DNA from: DATHZQ01 sp963823505
GTDB taxonomy: Bacteria; Actinomycetota; Acidimicrobiia; Spongiisociales; UBA5794
Assembly: GCA_963823505.1 (NCBI GenBank)
Contig: CAWGLY010000001.1
Span: 1-64,000, forward strand
Length of the DNA: 64,000 nt
Direction of reading: 5' to 3'
Program-made: the position numbers and the translations under genes
In this document: positions 1-7,433 of the stretch, piece by piece
Position numbering within the stretch: position 1 is the stretch's first letter
How the letters are laid out: every line of letters begins with the position of its first letter
Notes under the pieces: model-generated
Databases searched by the model: none
Told to the model about the DNA's origin: nothing
What the model saw: the letters and a program-made list of their open reading frames with translations, nothing else

Positions 1-1
1 C

Positions 2-829
2 GACGGCTTCGCCACTGGCGCGTTTGGCACAGCAGTCGACATCGCCACGGCCGGTATCGGACTAATCTTCAACCTCGCCACGATTGCTATGTTCACGTTC
101 TATTTCACCGCAGACGGTCCCAAGGTGCAGAAGGCCGTGCTTCGCCTGTTCAGCCCCCGGGCCCAGGAACGCATCGGCTGGACGTGGGACCAAGCGATCG
201 TGCAGACCGGCGGCTACTTCTACTCGCGAGTGATTCTGATGTTCATCAATGGGCTCGGCTTCTTCTTCACGATGGTGCTGGTTGGTATGCCGGTGGGGCT
301 GGCGACGGCGCTGGCGTTGTTCGGCTCCTTTGTGTCGGTGTTCATCCCTGCGATCGGCACCTACATCGGCGGTGCAGTCCCGGTGCTCCTCACGCTGGCG
401 GTCCAGGGCTTCACGGCGGCGCTGGTCGTGCTGGGCTACGTGTTGCTCTACCAGCAGGTGGAGAACTACTGGCTGAGTCCCCGGATCAGTGCCCAGGCGA
501 TGACCCTCAACGGCGGGGTGGCCTTTGGCGCCGCTCTCGCCGGCGGGGCGATCGCAGGGCCGATGGGAGCGTTCACTGCCCTCCCGATCGCAGCGTTGAT
601 CTCATCGTTCATCTCGAACACGTCGCCAGTCACGACGTGGTGTACCACTCTCCAGAGCGTGAGCCGAAGCCGCACAGGCAATCGCGGCGACGCCGCAAGG
701 GGAAGGATGGAGGGAGCAACGAGTCCGGTTCGGGCTGATCCGGGGACCTCCTTCGCTTTCCCCTCCCGGAAGCCCGAAGAAGCCTGGTACGAGTCGATCT
801 GTCAAAACGGCACGAGATGGGACAAGTGA
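2..829 (+). CDS. AI-2E family transporter (PerM-like), 5' partial, C-terminal frameshift
   Basis: The gene runs in from the left edge; the frame is open from base 2. The visible part has hydrophobic helices and the tail region of AI-2E/PerM-type permeases (a PxG-rich helix, then a YQQVENYWLSPRI segment near residue 130 and an ALISSFIS helix). These inner-membrane proteins are proposed exporters, with substrates varying by member. After the last helix the reading frame turns into low-complexity sequence ending at 829. The neighbouring frame instead gives a plausible family tail (ASHDVVYHS, then a basic stretch) ending at 738, so a one-base loss around 615-621 is likely. The next gene starts 27 bp downstream. 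Confidence 0.8.
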   Translation, partial: DGFATGAFGTAVDIATAGIGLIFNLATIAMFTFYFTADGPKVQKAVLRLFSPRAQERIGWTWDQAIVQTGGYFYSRVILMFINGLGFFFTMVLVGMPVGLATALALFGSFVSVFIPAIGTYIGGAVPVLLTLAVQGFTAALVVLGYVLLYQQVENYWLSPRISAQAMTLNGGVAFGAALAGGAIAGPMGAFTALPIAALISSFISNTSPVTTWCTTLQSVSRSRTGNRGDAARGRMEGATSPVRADPGTSFAFPSRKPEEAWYESICQNGTRWDK

Positions 830-856
830 ACAGCCCGTGATTCCAGGAGAGACACT

Positions 857-2857
857 ATGAAGTCCACCGTTGTCGAGCTTGCCGTCAGGGTTGCCGACCG
901 GCTCAATCCCATTACCAACAGCCCGTCGGCGCCCCTCAAGACGAGCGCCTTCTTCGATTCGTTCGGGCCATCGCTGATGCCGCGTGCCACCTTGCACCAG
1001 GGCATGGCAGCGGCTCTTTCGGTACTCGCCGCCGACCTGGTCGTGGCGGCAGTCGATGCCGCCGTGCGTCGCGTCGTTCCTCAGGCCTCGCCCGCTACGG
1101 TACGGATCGGTGTGCGAGCAGGGCTGGCCGCGGCGGGCCTGGCGGTGAGCCGGATCCCTGATACCGATGACGAGTCGACGGCCCGAGCTTCGGTCCGCAG
1201 CGCCGGACGTCTGGCGGCTGCGGGTGCCGTTGGCGGCATCATCTACGAGGCCGCCAACGAGGTAAAGGGCTTGTATCCGCCAAAGTCGGCGATGCGTCCG
1301 ATCATCGGCAGCAGTGCCAGCTTTGCGGCCGCAACGTTCTACAGCAGAAGGCTGCTGTCAGAGCGTCAGGCAGTGATCGAGCGGTGGACGGATGATGACA
1401 AGCCGGCCACGGTGGTCGGCTCTCTTGCGCTCGGCATGGCGGTGTCTTCGGCCGGCCGCGGCATCGGGCGAGGGTTCCTCGCCTCGCGCCGTTCCATGGC
1501 TGCGTTCTTTGGCCCCGGGACGCTTCAGGCGCAGGTTGGCAAGTTCCTCAACTCGGCAATCTGGGGTGCCGGTGCGGTCTCGTTGTACTACACCGTCGTC
1601 GGGCTCATCGCTCGCTCGAACGAGAAGATCGAAGCCGCCTACGCCACGCCGCCGGACAACGATTTCGTGTCCGGCGGACCGATCAGCATCTCCCCGTTCG
1701 ACGAGTTGGGCCTCCAGGGTCGACGGTACGTTACCGACGTTGTTACTCCCGATCTCATCGAGTCGACCCTGGGCGAGGAGGCGATTGCTCATCCCATCCG
1801 GGCGTACGTCGGCGTCAACAGTGACCCGCTGTATCCCTCGGGCCGGTCGGAGATGATGCTCGACGAGTTGGAACGGCTCGGCGCCTTCGAGCGCTCTCAC
1901 CTCCTGCTGGTGTCGCCGACGGGGACCGGATGGGTCGACCAGGCCATGATCGAGGCGGCCGAGCTCTACACGCGCGGCGACATCGCCACTGCCTGCATCC
2001 AATACGGACGCGGACCGTCGTTCCTCGAGGTGCAGAAGGTCCACCTCGGACGGGCGCAGTTTCGCGGGTTGCTATGGGGGATTCGGGAGCGTCTGCGTGG
2101 AATGCCGGAAAGTGAGCGTCCCAAGGTCTACGTCTTCGGCGAGAGCCTCGGATCCTGGTCGTCGTCCGATGTCGTGATGCATCAAGGCATCGCCGGATTC
2201 GATCACTATGGCATCGACCGGGCGCTCTGGTTTGGCCTGGTTGGTCTCGCCAAGTGGTCGAAGACGGGCATGCGTCAAGGTTCCAGCGACCTGGTGCCCC
2301 CCGGAACGGTGGCCGCCTTCGACAACTTCGGCCAGTACGAGGAGCTGACCGAGGAGGAGCGCCAGAAGCTACGCGCCGTCATCGTCGACCACGACAACGA
2401 CCCGATTGCGCAGATGTCCCTCCGCTGGGCCGTCAAGGAGCCGCCGTGGCTCACCGGCTCGGATCGCGGCCGCAACGTCCCCGAGGGAATGACGTGGACG
2501 CCGATCATCACGTTCGTGCAGATCCTCGTGGATGCCATGAACGCCATGCGGACCGTACCGGGTCAGTTCAAGAGCTTCGGCCATGACTACCGGGCCGATA
2601 CCGCCGACTTCGTCCATGCGGCCTACCAACTCGATTCCGTCACCGACGCACAGAAAGAGGCGGTGCTCAACACCCTGCGGCAACTGGAACTCGAGCGCGG
2701 CGAACGCATCAAAGAAACGCAAGCCCAGGTCGCAGACGAGAAGAAGGCGACGAAGCGAACCAAGCGGCGGATCTGGCTGCGCGATCGCACGCCGGACGAC
2801 CCCGCTGAGCCTGCAATCACAGCGACTCCAGGAGAAGCACCCCCAGACATGCAGTAG
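857..2857 (+). CDS. Membrane-associated alpha/beta hydrolase (Abhydrolase_9 family)
   Basis: A 666-residue protein matching the actinobacterial Abhydrolase_9 architecture: an N-terminal half with several hydrophobic segments (about residues 50-260) and a C-terminal hydrolase domain. The nucleophile elbow GESLG lies at about residues 428-432, preceded by a VYVF strand as expected. The C-terminus is charged and rich in Lys/Arg. The start at 857 is preceded by an AGGAGAG ribosome site about 8 nt upstream. Family members are probable esterases or lipases in the cell envelope; the substrate is unknown. The gene stands alone, with no obvious operon partner. Confidence 0.85.
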   Translation: MKSTVVELAVRVADRLNPITNSPSAPLKTSAFFDSFGPSLMPRATLHQGMAAALSVLAADLVVAAVDAAVRRVVPQASPATVRIGVRAGLAAAGLAVSRIPDTDDESTARASVRSAGRLAAAGAVGGIIYEAANEVKGLYPPKSAMRPIIGSSASFAAATFYSRRLLSERQAVIERWTDDDKPATVVGSLALGMAVSSAGRGIGRGFLASRRSMAAFFGPGTLQAQVGKFLNSAIWGAGAVSLYYTVVGLIARSNEKIEAAYATPPDNDFVSGGPISISPFDELGLQGRRYVTDVVTPDLIESTLGEEAIAHPIRAYVGVNSDPLYPSGRSEMMLDELERLGAFERSHLLLVSPTGTGWVDQAMIEAAELYTRGDIATACIQYGRGPSFLEVQKVHLGRAQFRGLLWGIRERLRGMPESERPKVYVFGESLGSWSSSDVVMHQGIAGFDHYGIDRALWFGLVGLAKWSKTGMRQGSSDLVPPGTVAAFDNFGQYEELTEEERQKLRAVIVDHDNDPIAQMSLRWAVKEPPWLTGSDRGRNVPEGMTWTPIITFVQILVDAMNAMRTVPGQFKSFGHDYRADTADFVHAAYQLDSVTDAQKEAVLNTLRQLELERGERIKETQAQVADEKKATKRTKRRIWLRDRTPDDPAEPAITATPGEAPPDMQ

Positions 2858-3181
2858 CCGGGAGGTGGGAGTCGGCAACGCGTGCCGATCCGGACACTCC
2901 GGGGAATGTTCGTTCGCGTACTCGATGTGGCGATCGGCCTGGGGCAGAGTGCTGCCTCGGCCGGGGCTCATCGGGGTCGTTGACGTGGTCGCAGCACGTG
3001 ATGGTGCTGGCATTCGGCCGCAAGACGGTCCATACCCGCTCCTGACGTGCCCCTCACCGGTCGAACATGCCGTCGGCGGTCTTCGTGGTTCGGCCACGAT
3101 CCGATCAGGTGGGTGATGAGGCCGTGGTGCCACTCGCCGTCCAGACTGCGGCCGACGCTGCGTTCGTGGAAAGATGCAGTT
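2858..3181. other. Intergenic stretch without a recognisable gene
   Basis: This 324-bp spacer lies between the hydrolase and the ion channel. Open frames cross it on both strands, as is usual in high-GC DNA, but none has a recognisable domain or a convincing ribosome site. I see no strong hairpin, repeat or RNA gene. It may carry the promoter of the channel gene. Confidence 0.5.
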
Positions 3182-3499
3182 ATGAACGACAAACCCACGT
3201 CAGGCGTCTCGGACCATCTCAACGCGCACATCTATCGCTACCTCGCCGGCGCCGCGCTGGGCCTGCTTCTCCTCGGCACCGTCACCTACCGTTGGCTGGA
3301 AGACTGGAGCTGGATCGACTCCCTGTACTTCTGCACCGTTGCAGTGACGACCGTCGGCTTTGGGGATCTCACACCGTCGACCGACTCCTCCAAGCTCTTC
3401 ACGGTCTTCTACATCTTGAGCGGCGTCTCACTCATCGCTGCGTTCCTCGACGCTCGTTTGCAGCGGCGCGGCCGGAAACGAATCAGGTCGTCCGAGTGA
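3182..3499 (+). CDS. Two-TM potassium channel family protein
   Basis: A 105-residue protein with one transmembrane helix (about 20-38), a pore helix, the K+ selectivity filter TVGFGD at residues 57-62, and a second helix (about 72-90). This is the minimal ion-channel (Ion_trans_2) fold, which works as a tetramer in the cytoplasmic membrane. The protein ends in a short basic tail and lacks the RCK/TrkA_N domain found in many bacterial channels, so gating ligands cannot be predicted. The ATG at 3182 is chosen because upstream in-frame codons would add non-membrane, low-complexity sequence. Confidence 0.85.
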   Translation: MNDKPTSGVSDHLNAHIYRYLAGAALGLLLLGTVTYRWLEDWSWIDSLYFCTVAVTTVGFGDLTPSTDSSKLFTVFYILSGVSLIAAFLDARLQRRGRKRIRSSE

Positions 3500-3617
3500 G
3501 CGATCTGCCCCCGACTCAACGCGATCTAGACGTTCTTCGCACGTAACGTTCAACGCAGCAGCGGATGATGCTGGCCTGAAGGTGCGTCGCTCACACGGCT
3601 CAGAGGCGCGTCCGCGG

Positions 3618-4013
3618 AGTGTCAGGAGAACGGTGTAAGTGGTTTGGCGTTACTTCTTTTTACCAGACGTACGTGTGTTCGATTAGAGGAGCCTCCCTTC
3701 GAAGGTGATGGCGAAGGCGTTGAGAGCTGGCTTCCATCGGTTCATCCATCGTTCCTGCCCGGTGCCGGTAGGGTCGAGCGAGCGGACGACGAGGTGGAGA
3801 CACTTCAGTGCGGCCTGCTCGTTGGGGACGTGACCCCGAGCTCTGGTCGCTCGCCGGAACCGTGCGTGCAGGCTCTCGATTGCATTCGTGCTATATCACT
3901 CGTCTCATGTCTGGTGAGTAGTCCAAGAACGGCACGAACTCGGTCCAGGCGTTCTCCCAGAGGATCTTGATCGCCGGGTACGCCTCGCCCCACACAGTGT
4001 GGAAGTCGTTGAG
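3618..4013 (-). mobile_element. IS256-family insertion sequence remnant (3' end and one terminus)
   Basis: The minus strand carries the last third of an IS256-type transposase followed by about 65 bp that looks like the IS right end (GAGTGTCAGGAGAACGG near 3618). The other end is missing: at about 4013 the sequence switches within one codon into an ACR3 transporter gene. No matching inverted repeat is visible at that junction, so this is a deletion remnant, not an intact insertion. The exact outer boundary near 3618 is judged by eye. Confidence 0.7.
3683..4013 (-). pseudogene. IS256-family transposase, C-terminal fragment with frameshift
   Basis: Read on the minus strand, the fragment begins LLNDFHTVWGEAYPAIKILW, continues to FVPFLDYSPDMRRVI, and meets TAG at about 3891. 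Shifting frame there gives STNAIESLHARFRRATRARG and then the family C-terminus ending FAITFEGRLL with a stop at 3683-3685. This matches the conserved end of IS256 transposases, including the TTNAIESLN block. One or two bases are lost at the frame change. The catalytic DDE residues upstream are missing, so the fragment is dead. Confidence 0.85.
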
Positions 4014-4240
4014 TAGCGGACCTTGGCCAGCACCGGATACATCATCGCCAGCAGCCCCACGGCGATGGGCAACGACACGGTGCCGATCTTGACCGAGTCG
4101 AGCCAGTCGTTCAGCTCCGGGATGAGCCGACCCACAAGCAGACCGGCGATCATGGCCGCACCGATCCACACCGGGAGGAACCGGTCGAGCAGCGAAAGAC
4201 GCTCGAGAACCGGCGCCTCGACCTCGACCCGGGTGGTCAC
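4013..4240 (-). pseudogene. acr3: ACR3-type arsenite efflux transporter, N-terminal fragment
   Basis: The fragment starts at a GTG overlapping the arsR stop by 4 nt and encodes about 76 residues. They include the first two transmembrane helices and the family motif LPIAVGLLAMMYPVLAKVRY, after which the frame enters IS256 sequence. ACR3 proteins export arsenite and normally have ten helices (about 350 residues), so this is the first fifth only. The order arsR-acr3 is a normal arsenic-resistance operon, showing that a functional operon once existed or was imported in pieces. Confidence 0.85.
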
Positions 4241-4486
4241 AGGGACACCTCGTCGGTGAGCGGCGATGGCAGGGCCGCCGCCACCATCGCACAGGCGTTG
4301 GCGGAAAGCCGGTAGTCGACCCATCGGCCGCGGCGGGTTGACTCGACCAGACCCGCCTCGCGCAAGATGCGGAGGTGGTACGACAACAGGTTGGGGGCGG
4401 TGTCCAGCGACTCTCGCAGCTCGCAGACGCAGCGCTGGTCTCGGCTCAGCTCGTCGAGGATCAACAGCCGGATCGGATCGACATAT
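4237..4486 (-). pseudogene. arsR: ArsR-family repressor, lacking its N-terminus
   Basis: The frame reads DPIRLLILDELS, the metal-binding-type CVCELRESL (Cys pair in the alpha-3 region as in ArsR), then a winged helix (NLLSYHLRILREAGLVESTR) and a C-terminal extension. It ends in TGA overlapping the acr3 GTG. No start codon fits: upstream of the DPIRLL segment the DNA becomes the arr fragment, so about 20-30 N-terminal residues are missing. An internal ATC/ATT start at 4464 has been considered but would remove helix 1. A repressor function is therefore doubtful. Confidence 0.75.
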
Positions 4487-4637
4487 GGCCCGGTACGAGC
4501 AGCTCGCCCTCGCTGAACAGATTCTTGGTGCCGTGATAGAAGGGCCCGGTGATGTGATCGCAGTTGCCGTGGGTCACCGGAAAGTACTCGGTTTCGGCGG
4601 CACCGTCTCTGGTTGCGTTCGCACCATCAGGATCCAT
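4485..4637 (-). pseudogene. arr: Rifampin ADP-ribosyltransferase (Arr), N-terminal fragment
   Basis: The 51-codon fragment begins with ATG at 4637 and contains GPFYHGTK followed by GELLVPGH, the characteristic N-terminal NAD-binding region of Arr enzymes, which inactivate rifamycins by ADP-ribosylation. Full Arr is about 140 residues; here the frame breaks into arsR sequence after GH and stops seven codons later. The gene is divergent from an intact TetR gene 24 bp away, a pairing that suggests the TetR once controlled arr. Confidence 0.8.
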
Positions 4638-4641
4638 AAGT

Positions 4642-4656
4642 GGAGGATTATACTCC
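4642..4656. promoter_or_regulatory. Overlapping divergent -10 elements within an inverted repeat (tetR/arr)
   Basis: The 24-bp gap between the arr and tetR start codons contains GGAG-N7-CTCC (4642-4656). On the minus strand it holds a perfect TATAAT (4652-4647) nine bases before the arr ATG; on the plus strand it holds TATACT (4649-4654) seven bases before the tetR ATG. Both transcripts would therefore be leaderless or nearly so. The dyad is a plausible TetR operator. The -35 regions are weak by eye. Confidence 0.5.
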
Positions 4657-4661
4657 GTTTC

Positions 4662-5258
4662 ATGACAGATGAGAACCTGGTCGTCGAGGAGCAACCAATG
4701 CGGTCCGACGCTCTCAGGAACCGGCGACGGATCCTCGATGCGGCGAGGGAACTGATCCTCGAGATCGGCGGCGAGCCGTCACGCGACGCCGTCGCAAAGG
4801 CCGCCGGTGTCGGCATTGCCACCCTGTATCGACACTTCCCCGACCGGCGCGACCTTCTGCGCAGCGTTGCGCTCGACGTTCTCGATCGGACCATCGCTGC
4901 TGGCGAAGCCGCTCTCGATGAGACTGATGGTGGCGCTGCGCTGCGCCGCTACCTACACGCAGCGATCGACATCGGACTCGGCGCGGTCAACATCGTTCAT
5001 CCGCTACTCGACAACGTTGATTGGCCCGAGCAGCGCACTGCCGCCCAAACCGTTCTCGACCGGCTGGTCGACACCGCGCACCGCGACGAGGCGATTCCAA
5101 CGGCTTTCACCGCGACCGACATCGCACTCGCCACAATCCGGTTCTGCCGACCCCTCGCGATTGGCCTTGACACAGCCGAGGAGCGCGCAATCGCACACCG
5201 ACAGCTCGACAGCTACCTCGACGGACTTGCCATCACGACCAATAGCACCAGCGAATAG
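4662..5258 (+). CDS. TetR/AcrR family transcriptional regulator
   Basis: A 198-residue regulator with the N-terminal TetR DNA-binding domain: helix 1 RRRILDAAREL, then the helix-turn-helix AVAKAAGVGIATLYRHF at residues 43-59. The C-terminal ligand domain is typical of the SACE_7040/AcrR-like group that ends with a helical dimer segment. ATG 4662 lies just after the divergent promoter; an alternative ATG at 4698 would still include the whole HTH. It faces the broken arr gene and is probably its former repressor, now perhaps only autoregulatory. The gene itself looks intact. Confidence 0.85.
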   Translation: MTDENLVVEEQPMRSDALRNRRRILDAARELILEIGGEPSRDAVAKAAGVGIATLYRHFPDRRDLLRSVALDVLDRTIAAGEAALDETDGGAALRRYLHAAIDIGLGAVNIVHPLLDNVDWPEQRTAAQTVLDRLVDTAHRDEAIPTAFTATDIALATIRFCRPLAIGLDTAEERAIAHRQLDSYLDGLAITTNSTSE

Positions 5259-5340
5259 CGCGCGTCGCCAACGCCCGACATCGGCACACCCGTCCTGTGT
5301 CCGGCATCCCGGACGGATCGGTATCAATGTCGATGGCGGA

Positions 5341-5420
5341 TCAGCTGCCGTGACATCGTTTGTACTTGAAGCCCGACCCGCACGGGGCCAGGCGACCCTG
5401 TCGCTCCTCGGTGTCCACCA
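5341..5420 (-). pseudogene. SEC-C zinc-motif protein, C-terminal tail
   Basis: On the minus strand the stretch encodes LVDTEERQGRLAPCGSGFKY followed by KRCHGS and a stop at 5341-5343. APCGSGFKYKRCHG is a SEC-C motif (CxCx8CH/C zinc-binding tail found in SecA and many small proteins), here with the first Cys replaced. Upstream the sequence runs straight into the 70-bp direct repeat, so the body of the gene is gone. Confidence 0.6.
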
Positions 5421-5489
5421 GGGACCTCGGTCCTGACACCTTCAATCGAGACCACATCCTGGCTCCCTTCATCGTCCGGATCGCCGGCC
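5420..5489. repeat. Direct repeat copy 1 (70 bp)
   Basis: This copy matches 5601-5671 from AGGGACCTCGGTCCTGA to GGATCGCCGGCC, differing by one missing A after CCTGA. The copies are 181 bp apart. Copy 2 is coding for the nucleotidyltransferase linker; copy 1 is out of frame and lies upstream of the same gene, so it arose by duplication or by a mis-joined assembly. Confidence 0.85.
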
Positions 5490-5565
5490 GCTGACCGGCC
5501 GAGAGGTCCAGCGTCTACTGTCGCGAGACGCCAGCCAGCAAGGCGTTCAGAACGTCCTCGACGAG

Positions 5566-6003
5566 TTGGCCGCTCACGGTCTCGTGGTCCACCAGCCAGC
5601 AGGGACCTCGGTCCTGAACACCTTCAATCGAGACCACATCCTGGCTCCCTTCATCGTCCGGATCGCCGGCCTACGGGACGAACACCTCGCAGACCTCGCC
5701 GGCATCCTCACCGAAGAGGCCCCGTGGGCAACCAGGGCCATCCTCTTCGGCTCGTTGGCGAGGGGCGATGCTGACGAGCGCAGCGACATCGACCTGCTGC
5801 TCGTCCGCGACGACACCACCCCAGAACAAGACACGCCTCCGGCAGAAGACATCGCCACCCGGGTCAATCGACTCACCGGGAATCCCTGCAACATCCTCCA
5901 CTACACCGCCGCCGAGTTCGCAGCCCTCCCCGACCGGGCCCCGGATCTGCACGCAGCCATCTCGTCCGAGGGGATCGACCTGACGGCATCGGCACAGCGC
6001 TGA
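5566..6003 (+). CDS. Nucleotidyltransferase-domain protein with truncated winged-helix N-terminus
   Basis: The C-terminal half carries the nucleotidyltransferase (MNT-like) signature GSLARGDADERSDIDLL at residues 62-78, with the two metal-binding Asp of SDIDL. Upstream of the only available start (TTG 5566) the frame stays open from 5491 and encodes LTGREVQRLL...QNVLDELAAHGL, the winged-helix that precedes this domain in a common actinobacterial family. The usual N-terminus (about 20 residues) is replaced by repeat copy 1, so the gene may be broken or use an altered start. No intact HEPN partner follows; an ATG overlapping the stop opens only an eight-codon frame. Confidence 0.65.
   Translation: MAAHGLVVHQPAGTSVLNTFNRDHILAPFIVRIAGLRDEHLADLAGILTEEAPWATRAILFGSLARGDADERSDIDLLLVRDDTTPEQDTPPAEDIATRVNRLTGNPCNILHYTAAEFAALPDRAPDLHAAISSEGIDLTASAQR
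5601..5671. repeat. Direct repeat copy 2 (71 bp)
   Basis: This is the coding copy of the repeat also present at 5420-5489. It encodes the segment GTSVLNTFNRDHILAPFIVR of the nucleotidyltransferase gene in the correct frame, which identifies it as the original copy. Confidence 0.85.
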
Positions 6004-6129
6004 TGGCAAAGAGCACCGCCCGCACCTGACGCAAGTTCGGAAAGGCAGGTGGGCCCTAGCCGGCCCGACCCAGCCGGGTCGAGAGTGAGGCGTAGAGGGA
6101 GTGCAAGCCTCGTCCCGAGGAGGTGGCGC

Positions 6130-6369
6130 ATGAACGCTCTCACTCACGAGACACCCCAACAAGCCGCACCCGGTCTGCCGCGCCGCACCTGGATCGTCGT
6201 CCTCGTTGCCGTGCTGGCTGTCGCCGGGTTCGCCGTCGGCATCTGGGCCACCATCGACGCCAACCAGAGCGGCGACCTGGCCGTCGCTTCCGAGCGGGGC
6301 ACCGGCCGCGCAATCCCATGGCCAAGCCATCGCCGCCTCTTGGGTGGGCACGGCCGACCCGGGACGTAG
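6130..6369 (+). CDS. Small single-pass membrane protein, unknown function
   Basis: A 79-residue frame with a very strong ribosome site (GAGGAGGTGG) just before the ATG. Residues 20-45 form one transmembrane helix (IVVLVAVLAVAGFAVGIWAT). The part after about residue 60 is Arg/Gly/Pro-rich and looks like out-of-frame sequence, so the gene may be truncated by an indel. It sits 80 bp upstream of the ATPase operon in the same direction. I do not recognise the family; the strong ribosome site argues that the start is real. Confidence 0.5.
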   Translation: MNALTHETPQQAAPGLPRRTWIVVLVAVLAVAGFAVGIWATIDANQSGDLAVASERGTGRAIPWPSHRRLLGGHGRPGT

Positions 6370-6448
6370 GGACTTCTGAGACTGCCGGGATCCCCAAGGG
6401 ACGCCGCACACTGGGGAGGCCTCGGATCCTGAGCGACCGGAGGACGCC

Positions 6449-7096
6449 GTGGAACAGGTGACGGCAACCCGGTCAGAGTTGCTCGCGCGGCGAGCGCAGA
6501 TCGCGCTGGCCTTGCAGGGTCGCGACGTCCTCAAGGAGAAGCGCGACCAGCTCTTGGACGAGTTCCGCAAGGTGGCGGACGTCGTGCTGACCGGGAGCGA
6601 AGTGCTCGATCGTGCGACAGCCGCAGCCCGACGTAGGCTGGCGCTCGCCGAAACGATCGACGGACCCGAAGCCGTGCGCTCCGCCGGCCTCGCCACCAGG
6701 ACCGACATCCCACTTTCAGCTTCTGTGACCTCCGTCATGGGCGTCCGCATCGCCGACATCGGCCACGACCGGGTGGAGCTGGCCCGCACGGCCCGTGGAT
6801 ACTCCTTGGAAGGCAGCAGCGCCGCGATCGACGACGCCGCTTCTCACTTCGAGACGGTGCTGACGATGATCCTGGACCTCGCCTCGGACGAGCTGCGTCT
6901 CCGCAGGCTCGTCGATGAGATCGGCAAGACGACCCGACGCGTCAATGCCCTGGAAACCGTCGTCATCCCGCGACTCGAACGGGAGAAGCTCGCCATCCAA
7001 GCCGTCCTCGACGAGCGGGAACGCCAGGATCGCTTCCGGCTGAAGCGGTTCAGCGCCAGGCGCGGTGAGCGTCTCGCCCAGGGGACGATGTTGTGA
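6449..7096 (+). CDS. ntpD: V/A-type ATPase subunit D
   Basis: At 215 residues this has the length and pattern of subunit D, the central rotor shaft: two long coiled-coil helices at the ends (about 5-60 and 115-205) with the starting pattern TRSELLARRAQIALALQGRDVLKEKRD. Subunit D couples rotation of the c ring to the A3B3 head. The start is GTG 6449, preceded by CGGAGGA; GTG 6458 is also possible. Its stop overlaps the next gene by 4 nt. In most bacterial operons D lies at the 3' end after B; here it opens the operon. Confidence 0.9.
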   Translation: MEQVTATRSELLARRAQIALALQGRDVLKEKRDQLLDEFRKVADVVLTGSEVLDRATAAARRRLALAETIDGPEAVRSAGLATRTDIPLSASVTSVMGVRIADIGHDRVELARTARGYSLEGSSAAIDDAASHFETVLTMILDLASDELRLRRLVDEIGKTTRRVNALETVVIPRLEREKLAIQAVLDERERQDRFRLKRFSARRGERLAQGTML

Positions 7097-7431
7097 GCGA
7101 CGCCGCCGCGTCGCTTCGCGCGATCCGTGATCTCGAACGCGACATGGCACGGGCGATCGACGATGCGCAGCGCGAGACCGACGCGGTCTTGGCTGCAGCA
7201 CGGTCCGATGCGGCGGACCTGGTGATTGCGGCGAGGGCACGAGGTCAGGAGGCAGCGCGCGCCCGGTTTGCCGCCGCGGAGAAGAGTGCCATGGACGAAG
7301 CGGCGTCGATCGTGGAGCGTGGACGCCGGAGCGCCGCCAACATGTGCGAGGCGGCCGCACCTCACCGAGAAGCCGCCGTCGCGCGCATGATCGAGCTCCT
7401 CCTTGCCCCTCCGAGCGAGAAGGGGAAGTAG
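7093..7431 (+). CDS. V/A-type ATPase peripheral-stalk subunit G/H
   Basis: A 112-residue, almost wholly helical, Ala/Arg/Glu-rich protein predicted to be a coiled coil, as expected for the small peripheral-stalk subunit that pairs with subunit E and links the head to subunit I. The GTG start overlaps the subunit D stop (GTGA), and the gene ends 2 bp before the subunit I start. Position between D and I supports the assignment more than the sequence itself, which is low in complexity. Confidence 0.8.
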   Translation: MSDAAASLRAIRDLERDMARAIDDAQRETDAVLAAARSDAADLVIAARARGQEAARARFAAAEKSAMDEAASIVERGRRSAANMCEAAAPHREAAVARMIELLLAPPSEKGK

Positions 7432-7433
7432 CC

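Noticed and set aside
602..1005. Open frames on the minus strand across the permease-hydrolase gap
   Set aside because: They lack recognisable domains and overlap well-supported genes; high GC produces such shadows throughout the window.
4266..4661. Long N-terminal extension of the TetR frame
   Set aside because: The extension overlaps the arsR and arr fragments on the other strand and is Arg/Gly/Pro-rich; the HTH begins shortly after ATG 4662.
6001..6030. Start of a HEPN partner gene overlapping the nucleotidyltransferase stop
   Set aside because: The ATG opens only eight codons before TGA, with no HEPN-like sequence downstream; a toxin-antitoxin pair cannot be supported.
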